A DNA stretch of 24,895 nt from Burkholderiaceae bacterium (GTDB lineage Bacteria; Pseudomonadota; Gammaproteobacteria; Burkholderiales; Burkholderiaceae_C): NCBI GenBank assembly GCA_030726195.1, contig JANREF010000135.1:8062-32956 (forward strand), read 5' to 3'. The notes under the pieces were generated by a model. That model was not told the DNA's origin and ran no database searches. It saw nothing but the letters and a program-made list of their open reading frames with translations. Position numbers and translations under genes: made by a program. Positions 14,880 to 23,624 of this stretch are shown in pieces (positions within the stretch are counted from its first letter, which is position 1; every line of letters begins with the position of its first letter).

Positions 14880-17252
14880 ATGCCGAAACCTTCTTTTTCT
14901 TGGTCGCCAGTTTTGCTCGTGTGCAGCTTGTGTGCGGCCTTGCAAAGCGTATGGGCGCAGGGCACCGACACGGCACTGCCAGGCTTGCGCTTGAGCCAGG
15001 AGTTGGTCGACGACTTGTCAGACGTGGCCAAAGACCAGCTGCCCACGTTTGTGTCGGGTGACAACATCACGGGTGAAGCCGACGTCTCTACCCGCATCGA
15101 TGGCCAAGCCCAGCTGCGCCGCCACGGCGTGATCATCAAGGCCGACACCATCACCCAAGACGTGGCAACTGATGTGGTGACCATGGAGGGTCACGTGCAG
15201 GTGAACCAGCGCGGCAACCGGTTTGAAGGTCCTAAGGCACAGATCAAGCTGGACACCACCCAGGGTTATTTCGAGACGCCCGACTTTGAAATCAACAGCC
15301 TAAACGGCCAAGGTCAGGGTAGAGGCCAAGCGCAGCGCATCGACTTCCAAGGCCCCGATGTGGCCGTGGCCACCGACGTCACATACTCGACGTGCCCACG
15401 TCCGCCCGGCAGCGCATGGGCGCCCGACTGGTTGGTCAGCGCTTCGACCATCACCTTCGACCAAGCCACCGATACCGGCACGGCCATTGGTGGCGTGCTC
15501 AAGTTCAAAGGTGTGCCCTTGTTGGCGTCTCCATGGGTGAGCTTTCCGCTGTCGGACGAGCGCAAGTCGGGTTTGTTGCCGCCCACGCTCAATTTTGATG
15601 AGGCCAGCGGTGTGGAGTTCACCGTGCCGTATTACTTGAACATCGCGCCCAACCACGACGCCACCTTGTACCCCACCTACATGAGCAAGCGTGGTTTGGA
15701 TTTGGCGGGCGAGTACCGTTATTTGGGCACCAGCTACGACGGGCGTTTGCGCGCGGCGTACATGGCCGACGACCAGTTGCGCGACGGCGCCAATCGTTGG
15801 GGTTGGTCTTGGCAGCACAACCAGGGCTTGCGTGTGGGCGATTTGCCCGTGCGCTTGCAAACCAACCTTAATCGCGTGAGCGACGGTGACTACTGGTCAG
15901 ACTTCCCGCGCAGCACCACCTCACTGACCGACCGTTTGTTGGCCAACGACGTGGTGTTCAGCACCCAACAAGGCTTGTGGAAGGCCAGTGTAGGTTCCTA
16001 CAAGTGGGAAACCTTGCAAAGCACAAACACCACCAGAATCACGGCGCCATACGACCGTGAGCCCCACATCACCTATGAGCTTGCATCCAACAGCCCTCAA
16101 AACCAGTTTGCAGGCATGGATTGGCGTGTCAACACACAGTTCACCGCATTCAGTGGCGACCCCGCCGACCACGCGTTCAATGGCGACCGGGCGGTTGTGT
16201 CTGGCAACCTGAGTCGGCGCTTCTCAACGGCGGGTGGCTACATCACACCGGCTTTGCGTGTGCACAGCCGCAGCTACCAGTTGGACAATGCCCTGACCCG
16301 AGGCCCGTTTGTGGATCGCCGCAGTGCGAACGTCACCTTGCCTACGCTCAGCTTGGACACTGGCTTGGTGTTTGAGCGTGATACCAGCAGTGGTGGCCTG
16401 CAAACCTTAGAGCCTCGTGCGTTGTTGGCCTACACACCCTATAAAGATCAAGACGGTTTACCCAACTACGACTCGGGCGAGGCCGACTTCAACCTGTCTA
16501 GTATTTACGCGCCCAATCCGTTCACAGGTAACGACCGCGTGGCCGATACCAAAACCTTGACCTTGGGTGTGACGTCGCGTTGGTATGAGGCGCAAAGTGG
16601 GCGCGAGCTGTTCAGCCTCACAGCGGCACAACGCACACGCCTGGCAGATCAAGTGCAAGGCATCGCATACGGCGCAGCCGTGCAGACCGACCGCGTGAGC
16701 GATGTGCTGCTGGGCGGCACCTACAAGCCCAATGACCGGTGGAGTTTTGATGGCGTGGTGCAATACGACCAAGACATTGGCCGCGCGCGCCGTGTGACCT
16801 GGACCGGCAGCTACAGTCCCAGTAATTACCGCACGGTGAGCTTGGCTTACCGCTTGCAGCGCGATACCAGCGAGTTGATCGATGTGGCTTGGCAGTGGCC
16901 GCTCAACGACTTGTGGGGCGACAGTGGTGAAGACTTGGGGCCTGGCCGCGGCTTGGGCGCACCGCGCTGGTACACCGTTGGCCGCGTGAACTACAGCCAA
17001 TTGGACAAAAAAGTGGCCGACTTGGTCACGGGCTTGGAGTACGACGCGGGTTGTTGGGTGGGTCGCGTGGTGTTGGAGCAGCTGCAAACCACATTGACCA
17101 CGTCTAACAAGCGGATTTTGTTCCAGTTGGAGTTTGTTGGGTTCTCGCGCATTGGTGCCAGCCCGCTCAAAACACTCAGTGAAAGCGTGCCGCGGTACCA
17201 ATACCTGCGACAAGACATACAGGCACCCAGCCGCTTCCAAAACTACGATTAA
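14880..17252 (+). CDS. lptD: LPS-assembly outer-membrane protein LptD
   Basis: LptD is the outer-membrane beta-barrel that inserts LPS into the outer leaflet with LptE. The 790-residue precursor has a signal peptide ending about residue 26 (QSVWA, then QG). A periplasmic jellyroll follows (about 70-140; GQAQLRRHGVIIKADTI, VTMEGHVQV), then a long barrel made of alternating strands (GLDLAGEYRYLGTSYDGRLRAAYM onward). The conserved GVPLLASPWVSFPL and SGLLPP regions are present. The mature protein seems to have just two cysteines, Cys172 and Cys725, so at most one disulfide forms. The ATG at 14880 has no good ribosome site; a TTG at 14850 could extend the signal peptide by ten residues. surA begins eight bases downstream. 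Confidence 0.95.
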   Translation: MPKPSFSWSPVLLVCSLCAALQSVWAQGTDTALPGLRLSQELVDDLSDVAKDQLPTFVSGDNITGEADVSTRIDGQAQLRRHGVIIKADTITQDVATDVVTMEGHVQVNQRGNRFEGPKAQIKLDTTQGYFETPDFEINSLNGQGQGRGQAQRIDFQGPDVAVATDVTYSTCPRPPGSAWAPDWLVSASTITFDQATDTGTAIGGVLKFKGVPLLASPWVSFPLSDERKSGLLPPTLNFDEASGVEFTVPYYLNIAPNHDATLYPTYMSKRGLDLAGEYRYLGTSYDGRLRAAYMADDQLRDGANRWGWSWQHNQGLRVGDLPVRLQTNLNRVSDGDYWSDFPRSTTSLTDRLLANDVVFSTQQGLWKASVGSYKWETLQSTNTTRITAPYDREPHITYELASNSPQNQFAGMDWRVNTQFTAFSGDPADHAFNGDRAVVSGNLSRRFSTAGGYITPALRVHSRSYQLDNALTRGPFVDRRSANVTLPTLSLDTGLVFERDTSSGGLQTLEPRALLAYTPYKDQDGLPNYDSGEADFNLSSIYAPNPFTGNDRVADTKTLTLGVTSRWYEAQSGRELFSLTAAQRTRLADQVQGIAYGAAVQTDRVSDVLLGGTYKPNDRWSFDGVVQYDQDIGRARRVTWTGSYSPSNYRTVSLAYRLQRDTSELIDVAWQWPLNDLWGDSGEDLGPGRGLGAPRWYTVGRVNYSQLDKKVADLVTGLEYDAGCWVGRVVLEQLQTTLTTSNKRILFQLEFVGFSRIGASPLKTLSESVPRYQYLRQDIQAPSRFQNYD

Positions 17253-17260
17253 AGGACCCT

Positions 17261-18556
17261 ATGCTGTTGACACGTTTGTATGCCAGCGCCTTGGTGCTGG
17301 CCGCCTCGGCTTTGATCGCACCGGCATCAGCCCAAACGCCTGGCGCACCCGCTTTAGTGGATGCGATTGTTGCGGTTGTGGGCACCGAGCCCATCACCGC
17401 GTTTGAACTCAATCAACGCGTGCAAGTGGTGGCTAGGCAAAACGGTGTGGCCGTGACTGAGCAGTTGCGCAGCCAAGTGCTGGACGCCTTGGTGAACGAG
17501 CGCGCGCAGGCGCAGGCCGCGGAGGCCGAAGGCATCTCGGTCACGCAAGCGGATGTGGATCAAGCCGAGCAAACGATTGCCGCACAAAACCAACTGGACG
17601 TGGCGGGCTTGCACAAGCAAATTGAAAAAGAAGGCCTTACCGTCAACGGTTTCAGACGCCAGCTGTTAGACCAGTTGCTGGTCCAGCGGGTGCGTGAGCG
17701 CGAGGTCAGCCGCCGCGTGAACGTGACGCCTGCGGACATCGACCAATTCTTGCAAGCCCAGGCGCAACCCGGCCCTATGAGTTTGCAGGTTGCACATATG
17801 TTGGTGACTACACCTGAAGCCGCGTCTGAAGCGGTGGTGGCCCAAGCCAAAGCCACGGCCCAGGGTTTGCAAGCGCGCGCCAAAGCGGGAGAGGATTTTG
17901 CAGCTTTGGCTCGCCAGTACTCGCAGTCTGGGGATGCCGCCCAAGGCGGTGATTTGGGTTTGCGTGTGCAAGCCGATGTACCCCCTTTGTTTGTGCAAGC
18001 CGTGGCCAATGTGGCCGCTGGCGAGGTGGGCGAGCTGGTGCGCAGTGGCGCGGGTTGGCACGTGGTCAAGCTGCTCAAACGTGAGCGAGCGCAGCCTGTG
18101 ATGACGGTGGTGCAAACGCGTGCGCGACACATATTGTTGCGCGCCGAAGGTGATGCACAGCAACGCCAAGCGGTCACTCAGCTGGAGGCTGTGCGCCAGC
18201 GTTTGGTGGCGGGCACGGCCGATTTTGCGCAGGTCGCGACCCAAATCAGTCAAGACGGCTCTGCGCCCGCTGGTGGCGACTTGGGCTGGGCGCGTCCCGG
18301 CATGTTTGTGCCCGAATTCGAGGCGGCCATGGACAGGTTGGACATCAACGGTATATCGCCACCCGTGGTGACGCGGTTTGGCGTGCACTTGATTCAGGTG
18401 CTGGAGCGCGCGCGCGCAGCACTCACACCCGAGGAGCAAAAGACGGCCGTGACCAATGTGTTGCGCGAACAAAAATCCAAAGAGGTACTCACAACGTGGG
18501 CGCGCGATGTGCGCGCACGCGCTTATGTCGAAATTCGCGAGCCGCAAGCCGAATGA
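17261..18556 (+). CDS. surA: Periplasmic chaperone and peptidyl-prolyl isomerase SurA
   Basis: SurA escorts unfolded outer-membrane proteins, including LptD, across the periplasm. The 431-residue precursor has a signal peptide of about 24 residues (ALIAPASA, then Q). A SurA N-terminal domain follows ([22 protein letters not shown] to about 165), then two parvulin domains at about 174-274 (VAHMLVTTP to HVVKLLKR) and 285-385 ([10 protein letters not shown] to HLIQVLER), and a short C-terminal helix. AAAGGA precedes the ATG by four bases. It is eight bases after lptD, so the chaperone and its client share a transcript. It overlaps rsmA by ATGA. Confidence 0.96.
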   Translation: MLLTRLYASALVLAASALIAPASAQTPGAPALVDAIVAVVGTEPITAFELNQRVQVVARQNGVAVTEQLRSQVLDALVNERAQAQAAEAEGISVTQADVDQAEQTIAAQNQLDVAGLHKQIEKEGLTVNGFRRQLLDQLLVQRVREREVSRRVNVTPADIDQFLQAQAQPGPMSLQVAHMLVTTPEAASEAVVAQAKATAQGLQARAKAGEDFAALARQYSQSGDAAQGGDLGLRVQADVPPLFVQAVANVAAGEVGELVRSGAGWHVVKLLKRERAQPVMTVVQTRARHILLRAEGDAQQRQAVTQLEAVRQRLVAGTADFAQVATQISQDGSAPAGGDLGWARPGMFVPEFEAAMDRLDINGISPPVVTRFGVHLIQVLERARAALTPEEQKTAVTNVLREQKSKEVLTTWARDVRARAYVEIREPQAE

Positions 18557-19332
18557 GGCACATTGCGCGCAAACGCTTCGGTCAGCACTTCTTAAGTGAT
18601 GGCCACATCATCGAGTCGATTGTCGATGGCATCAATCCCCAGCGTGGCGACGCAATGGTGGAAATTGGTCCTGGCCTCGCCGCACTGACCAACCCTTTGT
18701 TGGCAAGGTTGGATAAGCTGTGCGTGATTGAGCTGGACCGGGACTTGGCCGTGCGCTTGCGTGCCAACCCGCTGTTGGATGTGATTGAGTCGGATGTGCT
18801 GCGTGTGGATTTCACAGCCTTGGCCGACAAGCTACAAACCAAACGCCTGCGCGTGGTGGGCAACTTGCCCTACAACATTTCCACGCCCATTTTGTTCCAG
18901 CTCCTAGACCATGTGGATGTGGTGGCCGATCAGCACTTCATGTTGCAAAAAGAGGTGATTGACCGCATGGTCGCCTCGCCCAGTACGGCGGCGTATGGAC
19001 GCTTGTCTGTCATGTTGCAGTGGCGGTACGACATGGACAATTTCTTGTTTGTGCCGCCAGAGAGTTTCAATCCGCCCCCGCGTGTGGACAGCGCTGTGGT
19101 ACGCATGGTGCCCAAAGCTCAGATACCGCCGGTGCGCCTGCAAGCGTTTTCTGAAATGGTTCAAGTTGCGTTCAGCCAGCGCCGCAAGGTGTTGCGCCAC
19201 ACGCTGGGTGCGTGGCTTGCGCAGCGCGGCTACACGGGGGACTTTGATCTGCGCCGCCGCGCCGAAGAGGTGCCGGTGCAAAGCTACATCGACTTGCATT
19301 TGAGCTTGCCAGCTGCGCCGGCTGCGGCGTGA
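18553..19332 (+). CDS. rsmA: 16S rRNA adenine dimethyltransferase RsmA (KsgA)
   Basis: RsmA dimethylates two adjacent adenines, A1518 and A1519, in the 3' hairpin of 16S rRNA during small-subunit maturation. The 259-residue protein has the family N-terminus [12 protein letters not shown] (5-16), SAM motif [11 protein letters not shown] (36-46), IELDRDLA, and the catalytic NLPYN (104-108). [14 protein letters not shown] and [12 protein letters not shown] follow in the C-terminal part. The ATG at 18553 overlaps the surA stop as ATGA; an upstream in-frame start at 18496 would lie wholly inside surA and is rejected. The surA-rsmA order is widespread in proteobacteria. The gene ends about 90 bases before a bidirectional terminator. 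Confidence 0.96.
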   Translation: MRHIARKRFGQHFLSDGHIIESIVDGINPQRGDAMVEIGPGLAALTNPLLARLDKLCVIELDRDLAVRLRANPLLDVIESDVLRVDFTALADKLQTKRLRVVGNLPYNISTPILFQLLDHVDVVADQHFMLQKEVIDRMVASPSTAAYGRLSVMLQWRYDMDNFLFVPPESFNPPPRVDSAVVRMVPKAQIPPVRLQAFSEMVQVAFSQRRKVLRHTLGAWLAQRGYTGDFDLRRRAEEVPVQSYIDLHLSLPAAPAAA

Positions 19333-19423
19333 GCTTTTCGCACAGCCACATCTACAGCCACAGCGCCCATCAACGCACCGAAGGTGATGCGCTCAACCCT
19401 TGGCCACTGACTAGCAGGGGCAA

Positions 19424-19456
19424 AAAAAACCACCCTCGGACACGGGGTGGTTTTTT
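19424..19456. terminator. Bidirectional intrinsic terminator
   Basis: AAAAAACCACCC (19424-19435) and GGGTGGTTTTTT (19445-19456) pair perfectly over twelve bases with a nine-base loop. The stem ends in T6 on the plus strand and T8 on the minus strand. It separates lptD-surA-rsmA from the convergent barstar-family gene. Confidence 0.93.
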
Positions 19457-19512
19457 CATATCCAAGCTGTGTCGCTTGGTGGCCTGCATCTGGGCGATGC
19501 GCCCGGTAAGCC

Positions 19513-20058
19513 TTAGGCCGCGCTCAACCAGTAACCTGCATTGAACGGGCTGCTCATGCGCAATGCCATGGGGCTCACGTCCACCAGCTTGTCGGTAGGC
19601 ATGGGCTCGTCTGTGCAGCCTTCAATGGTGATGGTTTCGCCGCTGGAGGCACGTGCCACTGAGAATGAGTAGAAGCAGCGGAACGGCACTTTGCGGTCGT
19701 TCCAGTAATCGGCCGTGTCGCGGAAAATGTCTAGTAACTGTTCGCGCGCTTCTTTATCAAACTTGGCGTGTGAGGGGATGTGCTCCAACACCACGATGAA
19801 ACCAGTTTGTGGGCCTGACTTGTGCAACACATCGGTCATGGCATCAAACAGCGAGTCAAAATTCTTGTTGCTGTTGGCGGCCAGTGTGCATTGCTCGTTG
19901 ATGAAGTCGAGCACGTCTTGCTTGGCAGTGGCTTTGGCCAAGTTGGCGTATAAAAAGTGGTGGCCCAACTGTTGCGCAGCGGCCTGCAATTCAGTCACGC
20001 TGTGGGCGCGAATGGATTGAACGATATTTGTACGTACGGTACGAAGCGGCGTGTCCAT
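19513..20058 (-). CDS. Barstar-family protein with C-terminal extension
   Basis: Barstar-type proteins inhibit small secreted ribonucleases of the barnase type; many family members have no known target. The 181-residue product contains a barstar-like core up to about residue 132: ANSNKNFDSLFDAMTDVL (61-78), with Asp68 and Asp72 at the positions of the two acidic residues barstar uses to plug barnase, GFIVVLEHIP, LLDIFRDTADYW and VPFRCFYSF. About 49 further residues (SVARASSG to the end) have no counterpart I recognise. Upstream residues 7-50 (TVRTNIVQSIRAHSVTELQAAAQQLGHHFLYANLA) suit the Burkholderiales form of the family. The ATG at 20058 is used, with a TTG at 20079 as the alternative. No ribonuclease gene lies beside it, so it looks like an orphan or housekeeping member. 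Confidence 0.8.
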   Translation of the reverse strand: MDTPLRTVRTNIVQSIRAHSVTELQAAAQQLGHHFLYANLAKATAKQDVLDFINEQCTLAANSNKNFDSLFDAMTDVLHKSGPQTGFIVVLEHIPSHAKFDKEAREQLLDIFRDTADYWNDRKVPFRCFYSFSVARASSGETITIEGCTDEPMPTDKLVDVSPMALRMSSPFNAGYWLSAA

Positions 20059-20365
20059 CTCCGTGTCTTTCTTTGTCAAAAGTCAATAAAACCAATGTGG
20101 GTTGTTTCACAACAACCCTGCAAGCTGCACCCTTGGGCGACGGGCTGCGCACCAAAAAAGTGCTACCTCAACCGCAGGTCAACAGGCATACGCAACGGCG
20201 GCGCAGCCAAGACTCACAGTTTGAGAAATTTTTGCAAATTTACTGATCAAGCGCCAAGGATAAGTTGTTGATAACTCGCCTTGTTGCTCAAGGGTTAACC
20301 CTGTAATCAACCGCGCAAGTGTGCCTGAAAGCGGTTTAAAGTGCAAGTTTTTATTGCACAAGGTG
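20059..20365. other. Palindrome-rich intergenic region
   Basis: No gene is supported in this gap between barstar and the maeB terminator. It holds a perfect 8-bp stem-loop (GGGTTGTT, TCAC, AACAACCC; 20099-20118) 40 bases upstream of the barstar ATG. It also holds an NtrC-like dyad (CGCACC-N5-AGTGCT; 20148-20164), a 12-bp palindrome AGGGTTAACCCT (20291-20302) and a 6-bp stem-loop GTGCAA/TTGCAC (20341-20359). A DnaA-box-like TTATCAACA lies on the minus strand (complement of 20266-20274) next to CTTATCC and an A/T-rich stretch (20221-20250). No convincing -35/-10 pair was found. Confidence 0.55.
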
Positions 20366-20398
20366 AAAAGCCGCCCCGTCTCACGACAGGGGCGGCTT
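20366..20398 (-). terminator. Intrinsic terminator of maeB
   Basis: AAGCCGCCCC (20368-20377) and GGGGCGGCTT (20389-20398) form a perfect ten-bp stem, extended by GTC/GAC inside the loop. On the minus strand the stem ends in T4. It starts 28 bases after the maeB stop. Confidence 0.88.
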
Positions 20399-20426
20399 GC
20401 ACAGGGGGCGCTTGCCGCGCCCGGCT

Positions 20427-22757
20427 TCAACTGCGCTGGACGTTGGCGTCTGCCACGGTCAAGGCGGTCATGTTCACAATGCGGCGCACCGTTGTGCTGG
20501 CCGTGAGTATGTGTACAGGCTTACGCGCACCCAACAGCACGGGGCCAATGGCAATACCGCCACCCGATGCTGTTTTGAGCAGGTTGTAGGCAATATTGGC
20601 CGCGTCGATGTTGGGCATGACCAACAAGTTGGCCTCGCCTTTGAGCAGTGAGTCTGGCATGAGTTTGGCGCGTGCGGTCGGGTCTAGTGCGACGTCACCG
20701 TGCATTTCGCCGTCGACTTCCAGCCAAGGCGCGCGCTCGTTCAACAAGGCCAGTGTGTCGCGCATTTTCACGGCGCTGGCATGGTTGCTGGAGCCAAAGT
20801 TCGAATGTGACAACAGCGCCACCTTGGGCGTCAAACCAAAGCGCAGCATTTCTTCGGCCGCCGCCAAGGTGATCTCTGTGAGCTCCTTGGCTGTGGGGTC
20901 GTAGTTCACGTGGGTGTCCACGATGAACACTTGGCGTCCAGGCAACATCAGGCCGTTCATACAAGCATAGGTGCATGCGCCGTCGCGCTTGCCAATGACG
21001 GGGTCGATGTAGGCCAAGTGGTCGTTGGTGTTGCCCCAAGTGCCGCAAATCAGGCCGTCCACATGGCCGGTTTCTAGCAGCATGGCGCCAATCAGCGTCA
21101 GGCGGCGGCGCATTTCAATTTTCGCCAGCTGTTGGGTCACGCCGTGGCGTGCTGTCTTCTTGTGGTACGCCTGCCAAAAACTGCGGTAGCGGTCGTCTTG
21201 TTCGACGTTGACCACGTCGTAGTCCACGCCTTCGCGCAGGCGCAGGCCAAAGTGCTCGATGCGCGCCGCGATGATGGCGGGGCGGCCAATCAGGGTTGGC
21301 CTGGCCAAGCCTTCGTCCACCACCACCTGACAAGCGCGCAGCACGCGCTCTTCCTCACCCTCAGCGTAGGCCACGCGCTTGCGTGCGGCTTGCTTGGCGG
21401 CTGCGTAAATGGGCTTCATCAGCGTGCCGGACGCAAATACAAAGCTTTGCAGGCGTTCGCTGTAGGCTTGCATGTCGGTAATAGGGCGGGTGGCCACACC
21501 GCTGTCCATGGCGGCCTGTGCCACGGCGGGTGCAATTTTCATCATCAAGCGTGGGTCAAAAGGCTTGGGGATGAGGTATTCGGGGCCAAAGGTGAGTTGC
21601 TCGCCCACGTAGGCGGCTGCCACCACTTCGCTTTGTTCGGCCTGCGCCAATTCGGCAATCGCATGTACCGCTGCCACTTCCATCTCGTCTGTGATGGTGG
21701 AGGCGCCTGCGTCCAATGCACCGCGGAAAATATAGGGGAAGCACAAGACGTTGTTGACTTGGTTGGGGTAGTCGGTGCGCCCGGTCGCCATCACTGCGTC
21801 TGTGCGCACGGCCAGCACTTCTTCTGGAAGAATTTCTGGTGTGGGGTTGGCCAACGCAAAAATCAGAGGGCGCTCGGCCATGTTGGCCACCATGTCGGGC
21901 TTGAGCACGCCGCCGGCAGACAAGCCCAAGAATGCATCTGCGCCCTTGATCACTTCGGCCAAACTGCGCATGTCTGTTGGTTGCGCAAATTGCGCCTTGT
22001 CGGCATCCATCAATTCGGTGCGACCTTCGTACACCACCCCGGCCAAATCGGTCACCCAAATGTTCTTGCGTGGCAAGCCCAGCTTGACCAACAAATTCAA
22101 GCAAGCCAAAGCTGCAGCACCCGCACCAGAGACCACCAACTTGGTGTTGTTGATGTCTTTGCCCAGCACTTTCAAGCCGTTGAGAAACGCCGCACCCACC
22201 ACAATGGCGGTGCCGTGTTGGTCGTCGTGGAACACGGGAATGTTCATACGCTCACGCAGCTTGCGTTCGACGTAAAAACAATCGGGTGCTTTGATGTCTT
22301 CTAGGTTGATGCCGCCAAAAGTGGGCTCAAGCGAGGCAATGATGTCGACCAGTTTTTGCGGGTCTTTTTCATTGATTTCGATGTCGAACACATCGATGCC
22401 TGCAAACTTTTTAAACAGTACGCCCTTGCCCTCCATCACGGGCTTGGCAGCCAATGGACCAATATCGCCGAGCCCCAATACAGCCGTGCCGTTGGTGATG
22501 ACGGCGACCAAGTTGCCACGGCTGGTGTACTTGAATGCGGCAGCGGGGTCGGCCACGATTTCTTCGCACGGCGCAGCCACACCGGGCGAGTAAGCCAGTG
22601 CCAAGTCGCGCTGGTTGGTGAGCTGCTTGGTAGCAGCGATGGCCACTTTTCCGGGGGTTGGGAACTCGTGGTACTCCAAGGCTGCTTTGCGCAACTCGGC
22701 CTGTTTGTGGGCCTTGTTGGCGGCCGCGTTGTTTGCCGTGTTGGTCGAGTCGGTCAT
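20427..22757 (-). CDS. maeB: NADP-dependent malic enzyme with phosphotransacetylase-like domain
   Basis: MaeB oxidatively decarboxylates malate to pyruvate and yields NADPH. The 776-residue length fits the large proteobacterial form (E. coli 759). The malic domain has [13 protein letters not shown] (Tyr56 region), [15 protein letters not shown] (Lys111 region), the metal-binding [10 protein letters not shown] (152-161) and FHDDQHGTA (176-184). The nucleotide fold begins with [11 protein letters not shown] (208-218). From about residue 430 a phosphotransacetylase-like domain follows ([44 protein letters not shown]), which in this family is regulatory and binds acetyl-CoA rather than acting as an enzyme. 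The ATG has no clear ribosome site; AAAAAGTG lies about ten bases upstream. Confidence 0.96.
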   Translation of the reverse strand: MTDSTNTANNAAANKAHKQAELRKAALEYHEFPTPGKVAIAATKQLTNQRDLALAYSPGVAAPCEEIVADPAAAFKYTSRGNLVAVITNGTAVLGLGDIGPLAAKPVMEGKGVLFKKFAGIDVFDIEINEKDPQKLVDIIASLEPTFGGINLEDIKAPDCFYVERKLRERMNIPVFHDDQHGTAIVVGAAFLNGLKVLGKDINNTKLVVSGAGAAALACLNLLVKLGLPRKNIWVTDLAGVVYEGRTELMDADKAQFAQPTDMRSLAEVIKGADAFLGLSAGGVLKPDMVANMAERPLIFALANPTPEILPEEVLAVRTDAVMATGRTDYPNQVNNVLCFPYIFRGALDAGASTITDEMEVAAVHAIAELAQAEQSEVVAAAYVGEQLTFGPEYLIPKPFDPRLMMKIAPAVAQAAMDSGVATRPITDMQAYSERLQSFVFASGTLMKPIYAAAKQAARKRVAYAEGEEERVLRACQVVVDEGLARPTLIGRPAIIAARIEHFGLRLREGVDYDVVNVEQDDRYRSFWQAYHKKTARHGVTQQLAKIEMRRRLTLIGAMLLETGHVDGLICGTWGNTNDHLAYIDPVIGKRDGACTYACMNGLMLPGRQVFIVDTHVNYDPTAKELTEITLAAAEEMLRFGLTPKVALLSHSNFGSSNHASAVKMRDTLALLNERAPWLEVDGEMHGDVALDPTARAKLMPDSLLKGEANLLVMPNIDAANIAYNLLKTASGGGIAIGPVLLGARKPVHILTASTTVRRIVNMTALTVADANVQRS

Positions 22758-22815
22758 AGTTGGGGCACTTTTTAAAACATCACAGGCTGGCGTACATCAC
22801 GCGCTGCGTCGGCCT

Positions 22816-22821
22816 ATTGTA
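22816..22821 (-). promoter_or_regulatory. Candidate -10 box of maeB
   Basis: The minus strand reads TACAAT, about 60 bases before the maeB ATG, with no good -35. It sits inside GCCTA-TTG-TAGGC (22812-22824), a 5-bp inverted repeat centred on the box, which could be an operator. Confidence 0.45.
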
Positions 22822-22871
22822 GGCAGGGCGCAGGGGTGAAATGCAGTGGCACTAGCCCAGGAAGAGGTGGT

Positions 22872-22902
22872 TCGCTTTTGACCAGTATGTATGCAAAAGC
22901 GA
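22872..22902. repeat. Perfect 9-bp inverted repeat upstream of maeB
   Basis: TCGCTTTTG (22872-22880) and CAAAAGCGA (22894-22902) are exact reverse complements with a 13-base spacer. It lies about 50 bases upstream of the maeB -10 candidate and 140 bases after the MOSC stop. There is no T run, so it is more likely a regulator site than a terminator. The rest of the 282-base gap (22758-23039) shows an A/T-rich stretch at 22903-22950 and no gene. Confidence 0.6.
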
Positions 22903-23039
22903 GAGAATCTCATTTATTCCGCTATTTTGCGCTTATTTTCCAAGTGGTTTTCCGCAAGCGGTTTGACGTCAGTTGCACGGCGTTTCCACCCCATTCCCCC
23001 CGCTGTTGTGTGCTGCGTCGTCTCTACGCGGGTGCTGCT

Positions 23040-23624
23040 TCAGTCTTTGGCGTAGCGCGCCCACATGGCCGTGGCTTGGCTGGCGATGGACAGCTCTTGC
23101 GCGCCTGGCACCAGCTCCAGTGTGTCGCCGGCTTCAATGTGCCCGGCTTGCTCCACCGCCAAGTAAAAGCCGCAGTTGGCGTGGGCCACCATGTCTTTGG
23201 CCGCTTGTGCATAGCCCATCACGGCGTTGAATTTGCTGCACGGTTGACGCACGCGGGTGACCCGCAACACCACGTTGGGGCCCACCAGTTTGTCACCCAC
23301 AAATACGTCGTGCTCCAACAAGCCTTCAATGGTGAGGTTCTCGCCCATGCTGCCGTGCGGCAAATCGGTCTCGAAGAGGTCAAGGCCTAGGGCTTTGCGG
23401 CGCTGTTGCCAAAACGCGTAATGCTCGACGGGGTAGGCATACACGGCCTGGTTCAAGCCACCGTGCAACGACAGTTCTACTTGCTCGTCGCCCGCCAAGC
23501 CCAGTGCCGCCACATCGACTGCACCCACTTGGGCGCGTTTGCCAATGGCCGAGCGTGTGTTTCGCCCGCCCACCCGCAAGTTGTGTGCAGCGCTGGTGCA
23601 CACGCTCAAAACGGTGGCGTTCAT
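23040..23624 (-). CDS. MOSC domain protein, YiiM-like
   Basis: MOSC domains handle molybdenum cofactor or detoxify N-hydroxylated compounds together with redox partners. The 194-residue product matches the YiiM type: GLAGDEQVELSLHGGLNQAVYAYPVEHYAFW (42-72), GSMGENLTIEGLLEHDVFVGD (91-111), and the conserved Cys129 in RVTRVRQPCSKF, a likely ligand for the cofactor. No second domain is fused. The start overlaps the pepP stop as ATGA, so it is coupled to pepP. The exact substrate is unknown. Confidence 0.88.
   Translation of the reverse strand: MNATVLSVCTSAAHNLRVGGRNTRSAIGKRAQVGAVDVAALGLAGDEQVELSLHGGLNQAVYAYPVEHYAFWQQRRKALGLDLFETDLPHGSMGENLTIEGLLEHDVFVGDKLVGPNVVLRVTRVRQPCSKFNAVMGYAQAAKDMVAHANCGFYLAVEQAGHIEAGDTLELVPGAQELSIASQATAMWARYAKD

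Noticed and set aside
18496..18552. N-terminal extension of RsmA inside surA
   Set aside because: The frame is open, but it lies within surA, and the ATGA overlap gives a start directly before the conserved [12 protein letters not shown] block.
20221..20274. Possible replication origin signal (TTATCAACA, CTTATCC and A/T-rich DNA)
   Set aside because: Only one imperfect DnaA-like box is seen, with no cluster of boxes and no dnaA, dnaN, gyrB or parAB near. It is reported only as part of the palindrome-rich region.
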